Origin: Gordionus sp. m RMFG-2023
Lineage: Eukaryota > Nematomorpha > Gordioida > Chordodea > Parachordodidae
Reading direction: 5' to 3'
Assembly: GCF_954871325.1 (NCBI RefSeq)
Contig: NC_088779.1
Location: 18,602,846-18,666,845 of the forward strand
DNA: 64,000 bases
Made by a program: the position numbers and the translations under genes. A model generated the notes under the pieces. It saw only the letters and a program-made list of their open reading frames with translations. It had not been told where the DNA came from and ran no database searches. Shown piece after piece: positions 24,366 to 33,970 of this stretch. Every line of letters starts with the position of its first letter. Position 1 is the stretch's first letter.

Positions 24366-24941
24366 CCCAAACATCCCTTTCCCCTAGGAAATTTCCTACG
24401 CCTATGTGTATGACTAAAAAAATTCTGTGAAGAATTTTAAAGAATAAGATCAAATATAATTTTTTAAGACAAATAAATGTTAAATTTATTGGTTCGGATT
24501 GTAAATATCTCCAGTGCCTTCACATAACTTGAAGGCATACACGAAAATTTATCACCTACCCCCCCCCCCCATCCGCTCTTAAAATTATATAGATTGACGA
24601 TTCAAATTAGTATGCTTAAACAATTTATGGTAATTATGATGCCTTAGGGAATTTAATCCCAGAAAATCCAGAAAGAAAACCCCGATGCAAATTGTCACAA
24701 TTGGGTGTTTTTGTTTGTGAACTTAAGAACCTAAATATAAAAAGAAATATATTCTAAAATTATAGTTGAATCCTTTATTAATTAATAATCAATGTAATTA
24801 AATACAAAGTGAAAAACATAATCAAAATAAAAGAAAATTAAAATTAATATAAGAAAAGAAAAAAATTAAAAAATTAAAAAATTAAAAAGTAAATTTAAGT
24901 TAAAAATAATAATCATTTTTCGCATCATAATTTCTCCATTA
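24366..24941. other. No supported gene
   Basis: AT-rich sequence with a poly-C tract near 24560 and a run of AAATTAAAAA repeats near 24860. No gene. Confidence 0.5.
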
Positions 24942-24990
24942 TATATCCTTTTTCTTTAATCAACATTTGCATAGTCTCCCTAGCGAAGAA
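24942..24990 (-). repeat. Copy of the sequence flanking the Gypsy 5' LTR
   Basis: On the minus strand this reads GAGACTATGCAAATGTTGAT, then TAAAGAAAAAGGATATATA. That matches the bases directly left of the Gypsy LTR at 2780-2819, but here no LTR follows. The Gypsy element therefore sits in or beside a repeated sequence. Confidence 0.7.
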
Positions 24991-25189
24991 TAAAAAGTTC
25001 TACATCCCACTTGTTAAAACTGTTAAAGTATGAAAAAATCTACAAATATCACGCGTTTTTTTCTAATTTACATAGACGGGGATATTTTAAACATTTTTGT
25101 TTACGATTTGCATAATGCATTTTTTTGTAACGCAAAACTACAACACAAATAAATCTTAGGGAAAAAACATAGAAAAAGATTAGGACAAA

Positions 25190-25390
25190 AAAATCCCTGA
25201 AAAATTTCCGGCCGGCCCGAAATTTTTTTTAAAAAAGTTTTGCTGGCTCGGCCCGAACATTTTTTAAAAAATTTTGCCGGCTTGCCCGAACCTGAATTTT
25301 TTTTAAAAAAATTATACCGGCCCGGCCTGATTTAAATATAGAAATTAATTTTTATAATTACTCAAAATAAAAGACATATGTTATATGGCG
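25190..25390. repeat. Partial copy, CCGGCCCGAA-rich repeat family
   Basis: Several blocks of CGGCCCGAA separated by AAATTTTTTTTAAAAAA spacers, then the conserved AT-rich middle ending ATGTTATATGGCG. It lacks its own outer ends and directly abuts the copy at 25391. Confidence 0.7.
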
Positions 25391-25775
25391 TAGTGATCTG
25401 CATCGGGTCTAATTTTTCAAGCTCGGCCCGGCCCGAAATTTTTTTGAAAAAGTTTTGCCGGCCCGGCCCGAACCTAAATTTTTTTTTAAAATAATTAACC
25501 GGCCCTCCTGAATTTATTTAAATATAGAATTATAATTACTCAAAATAAATGATATATGTTATATGGTGTCTAGTTTCTATAAATAAAATAAAATATTTTT
25601 ATTTTACATTAAAAATTCAACATAAAATTGATAAATTTAGATATATTAAAAAAAAATTTCAAAGCCCGAACCGACCCGACCTGAATTTTTTAAAAAAATA
25701 TTAAGCCCCCGGCCCAGTCCGAACCCGATTTTTTTTAAAAAATAGGCCCAAGCTCATCGGGCCGGCAGATCTCTA
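25391..25775. mobile_element. hAT-type MITE, TAGTGATCTGCA family
   Basis: A 385-bp element from TAGTGATCTGC to GCAGATCTCTA, with GC-rich CCCGGCCCG subterminal blocks at both sides and an AT-rich middle that includes ATGTTATATGGTGTC. It lies against another copy's internal sequence on the left; no target duplication is evident. Confidence 0.7.
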
Positions 25776-26700
25776 ACACAAGTTTACCATATTTTCAAAA
25801 ATAATCTTTTTATTCACGAACTTCAATTTAAAAGCATTGGTTTATAACATTAGATTTATGCAGTATATTATCAGAAATATAAATAATTTGTAATAAATGA
25901 CTAAATTAAATTTCAGTTTACTTCTAAATGCTAAAGAATAAGCAGCCCTTAAAATATTAATTGGCGACCCGTAGCGACTGTCCTACCCCCTCCCCCCCCC
26001 CCCCCCCGTTTGGTCAGGCCAGCCTTCAACATATTCCTATATTATATTTTAAGATGAAATTTACCAGGCTATTACTTGTTTTAATAAACATGTATACACT
26101 ATTAATTTCTATAATTAGAAATCTGATAAAAAAATCATATTAGATTAGTCTGGCAAAATACCAGCGCTGTAACTGTGTATCTATAAAACTCCAAATCAAA
26201 TTTTCATACTGGCTTAATATTTCAAATATTCTATAAGAATGTTAGAAAGAACGATAAATAACAAAAAAATTTCTAAGATATCTCTGATCAGCCATTTAAG
26301 AGATATAAGAAAAATAGTTTGTAACTTTATATCCATCCTGTTGATTTGGTATGCAAAATATTTATAAAACTTAAATAATGATATTAGTTTTGTTATCTGA
26401 ATCCCGAAAATACAAAAATTTATTAAAAAATTGCGATGACGGATGCATTTTGTTGAGATTTATAATAAAGATTAGTGATTTTTTTTAATTTTATTTATTT
26501 GAAAAATATTTCTATAATTCGCTTTATTGTTTATGCTATTAAATTTATAAGACTAATATTATATCTAACGAAAGCTTTAGTAAAATATAATGTTCAATAT
26601 CATAAATATTTATATGTTCAAAAGAAATATAATGTAATACTTATTTTATATGATATATAAAGTTAAAAAATCAATCATATGTATAATTAGAAAATCACGT
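25776..26700. other. No supported gene; poly-C tract
   Basis: AT-rich sequence. A long C tract at about 25985-26008 is followed by GTTTGGTCAGGCC. Short plus-strand frames here (25961-26143, 26475-26660) are low-complexity and not called. Confidence 0.5.
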
Positions 26701-26706
26701 TTTATT
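26701..26706 (-). promoter_or_regulatory. Polyadenylation signal AATAAA
   Basis: Reads AATAAA on the minus strand, about 46 bp downstream of the stop codon of the gene at 26752-27960. Confidence 0.5.
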
Positions 26707-26751
26707 TATAACGTGCAAAGAATTTGAAGATGTATCTATGAATATTGATTT

Positions 26752-27960
26752 TTATAATATGTGACATATATTTTTGTAACTATGAAAAGAATTTACTTCC
26801 ATAATCAATTTTTTATTTTGAATATCGATAGGTTTAATCTTCAAAATCTTTTTATTACACAGTTGTGCTAGATGTATATTTTCTTTGTATAGATGAACAT
26901 ATTTATCCTTTAAAGCCAAATATTCTTCGTACACTTTTAATGATGGTATAGTAGATTGGGTCGTTATCAACTCTCGATAAACAAATTTAATAATAGCATT
27001 ATCATCCGCTGCCGTATTTTTCATATTATTTATCATTTCGAGTGTAGGTTTAATGATTTTTTCAAACATAGTCACAATATTTTTTTCTCTTCTTATCAAA
27101 GATTTCATGATTATTGTATTGCATTTACTATTTTTACAGCCTGGGTCTTTTACCCTCAAATTTTCGTCTAAAAACTCTTTTTCTAATAAAAAATTTTCCG
27201 TCTCTAGTTTCCTTAAACCACTTTTTAATGTAATATTTTCTTCTTCAAGAAACTTAATAAAATTAAAAAATACAAGATTTTTATCTTTACTTGAGTACAG
27301 ATAATTTGGCTTAATTGCTTGAATCTGTTTTATTTTTGGTAAGAAACTGGTGTTTAAGATTATCGAACCGCTTGTGATTGTTGAAATAATTTTAAGAATG
27401 GATATAATATTTTCGTATCTAAATATACTTTCGTCTGCTGACGCAAAGCCATTTCTCCAATTATGTAAGTTTTGCATAAAGGATTTCACCAATAGATAAC
27501 CAATATCATTAAGTAAAGGATTCACTATTAATAATCTTTCAAGATTAACAAGGCAAAATTTTTCTATCCAAATAGATTCGAATTTAATTATTCCTGTTTT
27601 AACATCGATGTAATAGATATCTCCATTAAGGATACATAATGGTTTAGGAAGTATTTTTTTAATGCTTTCAGTAGATCCATTTAAATTAACACCATCTAGC
27701 ACTTCATTATCATGATAAGTTTCATTATTGTCACCTAAATTTTCTCCATTCCCCGTATTTATTTCAATTTTACTCATAGTTTTATTGTTATATAATTTTT
27801 TTCGACCTAGAAACTCACATTTCACTTTATCAGCGATATGAAAATTTTTATGGCATAAGTTTCTGTGTTCCTTAATATCGCGAAAGCAGCTTTTGCATTT
27901 TAACGGTCTCCATGTTTGAGGTTCAAAGCTCTTACATTTATCATCTTTAATTTGATTCAT
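26752..27960 (-). CDS. Intronless 402-residue protein with N-terminal Cys/His motif
   Basis: A single minus-strand ORF from ATG (preceded by CGAAA) to TAA, with a poly-A signal just downstream, so it may be complete. I do not recognise the whole protein. Near the N-terminus, residues about 12-36 hold F.P..W....C..CF.....H....CH, a possible zinc-binding C-x2-C-x6-H-x4-C motif. It resembles the short motif that opens myosin-phosphatase Rho-interacting (M-RIP) and related PH-domain scaffolds (F....KC.NCFKPR..H). A weakly PH- or WD-like hydrophobic region follows (about 105-170). Two helical, coiled-coil-prone segments come next (about 235-265, EEENITLKSGLRKLETENFLLEKE, split here as EEENITLKSGLRKL and ETENFLLEKEF; and about 335-385). 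A cytoskeletal scaffold role is a guess. Lack of introns contrasts with the other host genes, so a retrocopy origin is possible. Confidence 0.65.
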   Translation of the reverse strand: MNQIKDDKCKSFEPQTWRPLKCKSCFRDIKEHRNLCHKNFHIADKVKCEFLGRKKLYNNKTMSKIEINTGNGENLGDNNETYHDNEVLDGVNLNGSTESIKKILPKPLCILNGDIYYIDVKTGIIKFESIWIEKFCLVNLERLLIVNPLLNDIGYLLVKSFMQNLHNWRNGFASADESIFRYENIISILKIISTITSGSIILNTSFLPKIKQIQAIKPNYLYSSKDKNLVFFNFIKFLEEENITLKSGLRKLETENFLLEKEFLDENLRVKDPGCKNSKCNTIIMKSLIRREKNIVTMFEKIIKPTLEMINNMKNTAADDNAIIKFVYRELITTQSTIPSLKVYEEYLALKDKYVHLYKENIHLAQLCNKKILKIKPIDIQNKKLIMEVNSFHSYKNICHIL

Positions 27961-28362
27961 TTTCGTATTTTTTTTTAGTTTTTAAAGCAATTTGACTATT
28001 ATTTTTATAATTAATACTAATTTTTAAAAAAAAAATTTAAGAAAAATGGTAACACAAATACAGCACATGTAAATTTTATGGTTAAAAATAAACCTCATTT
28101 AATTTTTTTCAAAATATTTTTTTTTATTTCTCAATCAAAAGTAAAATTTAACTTAATAAAATAAATGTTTATCCAATATAAAATTTAGTTAAAACAAAAG
28201 TTTTTAAAAATTGTAAACTAAATAAAAGTTACCATAATTTAAAAATACAATTGTTACAAAAATTTAGATAGAGCTCCCGTGTCCCTTTCTACAGTAAAAA
28301 TAACCTTGAAAAGAAAATAATGCATGCGGAAATTTGTTTAATTATAAAATAAGTATATAAAA
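27961..28362. other. No supported gene; 5' flank
   Basis: AT-rich upstream region of the minus-strand gene. No promoter element could be assigned with confidence. Confidence 0.4.
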
Positions 28363-28539
28363 TAAGCCTATTCAAAAACGAAATCAAATAATATTAATTT
28401 ACTATTCGTGATTACCAATCGAATAAGAATAATACGTTTTTTATTAGTACGAAAACGAATAATAAATCGTTCATTATTCAAAAGAATCAAATAAAAAAAA
28501 TTTATTATTCTACTCCTATAATGTTTTTGAATAGGCCTA
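28363..28539. mobile_element. hAT-type MITE, TAAGCCTATTC family
   Basis: A 177-bp element with ends TAAGCCTATTCAAAAAC and GTTTTTGAATAGGCCTA. Flanks are ATATAAAA (28355-28362) and ATATAAAG (28540-28547). Several CGAATAAT motifs inside also mark the ends of the decayed hAT at 47349-50084, which is its likely source family. Confidence 0.85.
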
Positions 28540-28642
28540 ATATAAAGTAATTAGAGCACCTTTTATGCTGTCTGTCATGAGTTGTTCATAGCTTATTTTT
28601 ATTTTTGATTATTTTATTTTTCTCAAAATCGTTTGTAGTTAA

Positions 28643-29232
28643 TAGTAGTGGTCTGCAATGGGCGGGGTTTTAGCCCACACGCCCGTCGCCCAATATTTAA
28701 AAAGCTTTTTAACTCGCTTGTCCAACCCGCCCTTAGTTTTAAAATACCCTCTTTCTCGCCCATTAATCTAAAATTCTTTACTCTCCTGCCAGCTCATTAG
28801 TCTAAAAAATTTTACATGCCCGCCCATATAAAATTCAAATATGTCCATTCTTTTAATTTTTTTAAGCACCTAATAAAAAGAATGACTCAGCTTCAATGCT
28901 ACACTTCTACAAGAAAGTTTTATAATTTAGGAATTTATTATATTAGTATTAAAAAAACCAATTTAAATTGCGTATAAGGAATTATTTTGATTAAATAAAA
29001 TATTAATGAAAAATATAAAATTATTATTTATTGATATTATTTGTAATTATAATGATAAAATAATATTGAATCCACATTTTCTGGATTCAAACAAGTTCTT
29101 CTTTGTTTTAAAACCTTCCAGCACTGCTAAATCCTCGTACAGAAATACTAATTGCTGAAATTACCAATTTCTAGCTAATTTTGTTAGCATTAGTAAATCT
29201 TTTTCCACCAAAGTAGGATATCCGTTTGAAGT
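28643..29232 (-). pseudogene. Decayed hAT, 3' part (split by MULE insertion)
   Basis: The left end begins TAGTGGTCTGCAATGGGCGG, followed by GCCCGCCC-type subterminal motifs. On the minus strand, bases about 29224-29060 keep the hAT dimerisation domain: NGYPTLVEKDLLMLTKLARN, then ISISVRGFSSAGRF in another frame. This continues the transposase piece at 45850-46640 on the far side of the MULE. The copy is broken by a stop and a frame change here and by the 16.6-kb insertion. Confidence 0.65.
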
Positions 29233-29823
29233 GGTAAGCGGAAAATAATTCCCCGGAAAAAAAATCCCGGAAAAAAATTCCCGGAAAAAAAATCCCCGGA
29301 AATTAATTCCCTGGAAAAAAAATCCCCGGAAAATAAATTCCCGGAAATTAATTCCCCGGAAAAAAAATACCCGGAAAATAATTCCCCGGAAAAAAATTCC
29401 CCAGAAAATAATTCCCAGGTAAATAATTCTCCGGAAAAAAAATCCCCGGAATAAAATTCCCCTGGAAAATAATTCCCCGGAAAAAATTTCCCCACTATAC
29501 ATTGAATTGCTAATGCATTGCTAAACTGCATTGCTAAAAGGCAATCAATCATAATTAATTATAAATCAATCATAAATTTATTACGCATATTTTTTTAATG
29601 ATAATTTTTTAAACTTTTTTTAAAATATATTTAAATCATTTTTTTATTATAAATGAAGAATACTGATTAAATGATATAGTATATAATTTTATTTTTATTT
29701 AATATTATTAATAAGATATTTATTTTTCTAGCTTATTAAAACAAATATACATTTTATTCAATTTTAAAAATTAACAAATATATATCCGTAAGAGGGCGTT
29801 ATATGTTTGAATATGTATCATTA
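29233..29823. repeat. Left terminal inverted repeat of MULE
   Basis: About 260 bp of 15-bp units (minus orientation GGAAAATAATTCCCC), then CCCCACTATACATTGAATTG and an AT-rich block ending with AAGAGGGCGTTATATG. The whole order recurs inverted at 45260-45849. Open frames across it are products of the 15-bp period and are not genes. Confidence 0.85.
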
Positions 29824-29854
29824 ATCAATCATTATCAATTATAAATCAATCAAA

Positions 29855-30257
29855 GTGGGGAAATTTTTTCCGGGGAATTATTTTCCAGGGGAATTTTATT
29901 CCGGGGATTTTTTTTCCGGAGAATTATTTACCTGGGAATTATTTTCTGGGGAATTTTTTTCCGGGGAATTATTTTCCTGTGGATTTTTTTCCGGGGAATT
30001 AATTTCCGGGGATTTATTTTCCGGGGATTTTTTTTCCGGGGAATTAATTTCCGGGGATTTATTTTCCAGGAATTTTTTTCCGGGATTTTTTTTCCGGGGA
30101 ATTATTTTCCGAAAAAAATGATTTAAATATATTTTAAAAAAAGTTTAAAAAATTATCATTAAAAAAATATACGTAATAAATTTATGATTGATTTATAATT
30201 AATTATGATTGATTGCCTTTTAGCAATGCAGTTTAGCAATGCATTAGCAATTCAATG
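29855..30257. repeat. Inner copy of MULE array and spacer
   Basis: Plus-orientation 15-bp array (29855-30113) followed by the AT-rich spacer running to GCATTAGCAATTCAATG, where the large hAT is inserted. The spacer matches 45440-45583. Confidence 0.85.
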
Positions 30258-30679
30258 CAGAGTTGTACATTTGCTCAAAATAAAAAGATCTTCAAAGATC
30301 TAGATCTTTGAAGATCGTAAAATTTGAAGATCTTTTACTTTTAAAAAATTTTGAGCAACGATCTTCAAAGATCGAGATCTTTTGAAGATCTTTTATTTTT
30401 AAAAATTTTTTAACAGCGATCTTCAAAGATCTAGATCTTTGAAGATCTTTTATTTAAAAATATTTTTGATCAACGATCTTCAAAGATCTTCATATTTTAT
30501 AATGTTTTATTTTTTTGATATTATTTTTTGAAGTAAATGGATTAGTAAGCATAAGCATGTTAAATTAAAATAAAAATTTAATAAAGATGTACCGACAATT
30601 TTCATAATCGTTATTTTAAACTTTTTTCGACATATATGGGTAAAAAAAAATTTATATAAAAAAAAATTTATATTATAAT

Positions 30680-31440
30680 TTCAATGAAGATGTAATGTAT
30701 TAAAAAGTGGAAATTGTAATAATCGTTATTTTTAACTTATTTGATTTATTATATCCTAAATTAAATAGGTTATAATTTTTAATATTAAGATGTAAAAATA
30801 AAATTTCAATGAAGATGTACCATAGAAAAGTGACAATTGTTATAATCGTTATTTTTGAAAATTTTTTTAAAGCATAGCATAGATTTTATATTGTTAACAT
30901 GTTAAATTAAAATTTCTGTGAAGATGAACCACAGGAAAGTGACAATTATCATAATCGTTATTATTGAACTTTTTTAAATTTTTTTAAAGCAAATGGGTAA
31001 AAATAGATATTGTTAATATGTTTTAAATTAAAATTTCAGTGAAGATGTACCACAGGAAAATGACAATTGTCATAATCGTTATTTTTGAACCTTTTTAAAA
31101 TTTTTTTAAAGCAAATGGGTAAATGAAGATATTGTTAACATGTTAAATTATAATTTCAGTGAAGATGTACTACAGGAAAGTGACAATTGTCATAATCGTT
31201 ATTATTGAACCTTTTTAAATTTTTTTAAAGCAAATGGGTAAATGAAGATATTGTTAACATGTTAAATTAAAATTTCAGTGAAGATGTACTACAGGAAAGT
31301 GACAATTATCATAATCGTTATTATTGAAATTTTTTAAATTTTTTTAAAGCAAATGAGTAAAAATAGATATTATTAATATGTTAAATTAAAATTTCAGTGA
31401 AGATATACCATAAATAATCTTTATTTTTGATTTTTTTATA
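30680..31440. repeat. ~119-bp tandem array in left arm
   Basis: About six to seven units. Each contains GACAATTGTCATAATCGTTAT (the first ten bases are a palindrome), a T/A-rich segment with TTTTTTTAAAGCAAATGGG, and TTGTTAACATGTTAAATT. Repeated palindromes inside the terminal repeat are plausible transposase-binding sites. Confidence 0.85.
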
Positions 31441-32419
31441 TATAAAATTGAAAACTGATAATTGTCATATGTAATATTTTTAAACTCTTTTTATTAAACA
31501 AGGTTAGAATAAAGATATTTTGAAAATTATTTATTATTTCAAAATTATTAAAAAAATATATTGTTAACCAGGTTTGTTGTTAATAAGGTCCTATCCCATT
31601 TAATTTAAAAAAATAACCGATCTAATTTTTTTTAATAAAAAATATTGGCTCATTATGTTTCTTAAATTTTTGATGGCTTTTAGATTGTAAAATATTAAAA
31701 AGTGGTGCCTTCTAACTTCTATAATTTGAGCGTTATTTAAGTAAAGTCGTGCTTTTACAATGTACAACGACATTAAACAGCAAGAACTCAAATTTATATT
31801 ACGAGCCAAATATATTTATGGATTGTCAAATTCTTGGTTTTTTAGTTTTGACAAAATAATAGACCTGACCTAACTTATTCAATTGGATAGATTTAGTTTT
31901 TTTTATACTGAAAATATTTTATATTTTTTTTATTTTAGTCTATCAATTCGAGTCGCGAAAGGCAGTTTTAAATATGAATATTTATTGTAAACCTAGCATA
32001 TAAATATTTCTCCTTTTAAAATTCAACCCATACTTTTTGATCCTTCACTATAAAGGTGGAAAAAAATCCCTTAACTACAAAGGTGGGGTCTATTTTATCC
32101 CAAATTTTGATTAATATCTCAGAACATATTAAAACTTGAGATCTACAAATACAATTTTGAATATATATTCAAATATTATTGGAAATAATAAATACAAAAT
32201 CTTAGATTAATAGTTTTCTAAAAACAGTTATGCAAATTTTACTAAAGTTACTAAAATAAAAATTTTTTTCTGAGACCTTTCTTTAATTATATTTTGATCA
32301 CCATAAAGTATTTAAAAAAATGCAAATTTTATTATATATTTTATTAAATGAATGTCGAATATAGATAATTATATAAATTTTATAAAAACATATCAAATAT
32401 TAAATAAAATACTAATCAT

Positions 32420-32652
32420 CAAATATCATGTAAATTTTTGTACTAACATTCACGACAAAATGTATGCATATGATCTAATGAATTTTTAACAATTTAAACA
32501 AATAAATGTTGTTTTTACCTCCTTCACTCTTGGACAATCTTTACATACTCCCTTTTTATTAGTTGGAATATGTTTTTCATCAGTTATATTGAGAATATCC
32601 CCAATGTTGTTACGTATTAATCTACATATACTACTCTCTAATTGTCCCATAC
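32420..32652 (-). pseudogene. piggyBac-like C-terminal Cys-rich relic, left arm
   Basis: Minus-strand copy of the relic described at 38985-39218. Confidence 0.35.
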
Positions 32653-33539
32653 ATAATATTTCTCTATAAAATCAAGATCTACAAAATAATTCTCTACAAA
32701 ATAATTCTCTACAAAATAATTCTCTACATTCATTTTAAAATCATTCTCTATAAACGACATTCTCTATAAAACCATTTGTTATAAATGCATTCTCTATAAT
32801 TGTTTTCTTCTCTATAAATGTTTCTCTATAAAATACATTCTCTATAATGGTTTCTCTATAAAGACGTAAAACCACATTATTATTATTAAAAAAAATTTTA
32901 TATATAATTCTTTTTATAATAAAAATAAAAATAAAAACTTCACCCTTCGCCTTCTATTTTATTTGAAAAAAAATTAGTTTTAAAATTTTGGGTTATATTG
33001 ATGGGGGATTTCTTAACATGTGATGTTAGTGAAATGGGGGATTTATTAAAAAAAATTTTAAGATTATATAAAAATCTCTCTAAAATTCTTTCTTTTTTAT
33101 TAGTTATTCAGAGTCAGATAAAATATAACATTATATATTTTTTTTTAAATATATAATTCTTTATATTAATAAAAAGAAAAACTTCTAACGTTTCCTCGCC
33201 TTCTATTTTTTTTCCTTAAAAAATTTTAAATACCCCTTTATTATAAATCATAATCATAATTTTCTTTTTCATTTTATTTTTTCTTTCAGATTCAGATATA
33301 TTTGAAAAAAAATTAGTTTTAAAATTTTGGGTTATATTGATGGGGGATTTCTTAACATGTGTTAGTGAAATGGGGGATTTATTAAAAAAAAAATTTAAGA
33401 TTATATAAAAATCTCTCTAAAAATCTTTCTTTTTTATTCGTTATTCAGAGTCAGATAAAATATAACATTAAAATATATTTTTTTTTAAATATTTTTTTTA
33501 TTAATAAAAACTTCAAACGTTACCTCGTCATGTAAGCCT

Positions 33540-33607
33540 TAAGATTGTGGTCATAGATGGCACAAAAGTTTGGACATTTATCAGCGAAATGTCAAGGTTT
33601 AGGTAAG
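33540..33607. repeat. Partial MITE, TAGTGTTGTTAAA family
   Basis: Keeps ATAGATGGCACAAAAGTTTG and ATCAGCGAAATGTCAAGGTT from the middle of the family. Confidence 0.6.
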
Positions 33608-33970
33608 TTAAAAATATTTAATTCCCCTCAAATATATTTAGTATTTTTCTTTATTAAATTTAGCCCTTTTTGAAAATCTAGCAGTTTAGCACTTAGATTT
33701 ATATAAAATTCCCAAAAACATGATTTAATAAAACAAATTTATCTTTCATCAAAAGAAAGGTGGGACTATAAAGACCTCAATTTTAAAAATTTCAGCACTT
33801 AAAACAAGTATTTGTGAATTTAGATTTTTTTCAGTACTTCAAGATTTTGGGTAACAATTTTATTTTGTATTTCAATTATTCGTATTTTAATTAGTAAAAT
33901 GATTATATATAATTAAATAATACATGATATAATATATACAAATAAAAATTTTATATAAATATAATAAAAA

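Larger units (their letters stand above)
30258..33302. repeat. Left inverted arm of large hAT
   Basis: Mirrors 38336-41640. A 69-codon frame (31600-31809) is identical at protein level to 39827-40036 in the other arm, so the arms are very similar. The inner edge is followed by a partial direct duplication of the arm (about 33303-33525, repeating 32965-33180). Confidence 0.9.

Noticed and set aside
29161-30121. Several overlapping ORFs encoding FSGEL/FPGNY pentapeptide repeats (also at 41.5-42.0 and 45.5-45.9 kb)
   Set aside because: They arise from the 15-bp minisatellite in MULE ends, which stays open in several frames on both strands. No non-repeat protein sequence is attached.
30680-31440. 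CRISPR-like array
   Set aside because: Units of about 119 bp repeat over their whole length without unique spacers, the context is eukaryotic, and no cas genes are present.
31600-31809. 69-residue ORF starting MARNINLSSCC, repeated at 39827-40036
   Set aside because: It is identical only because it lies in both arms of one inverted repeat; no family is recognisable and codon content is unremarkable.
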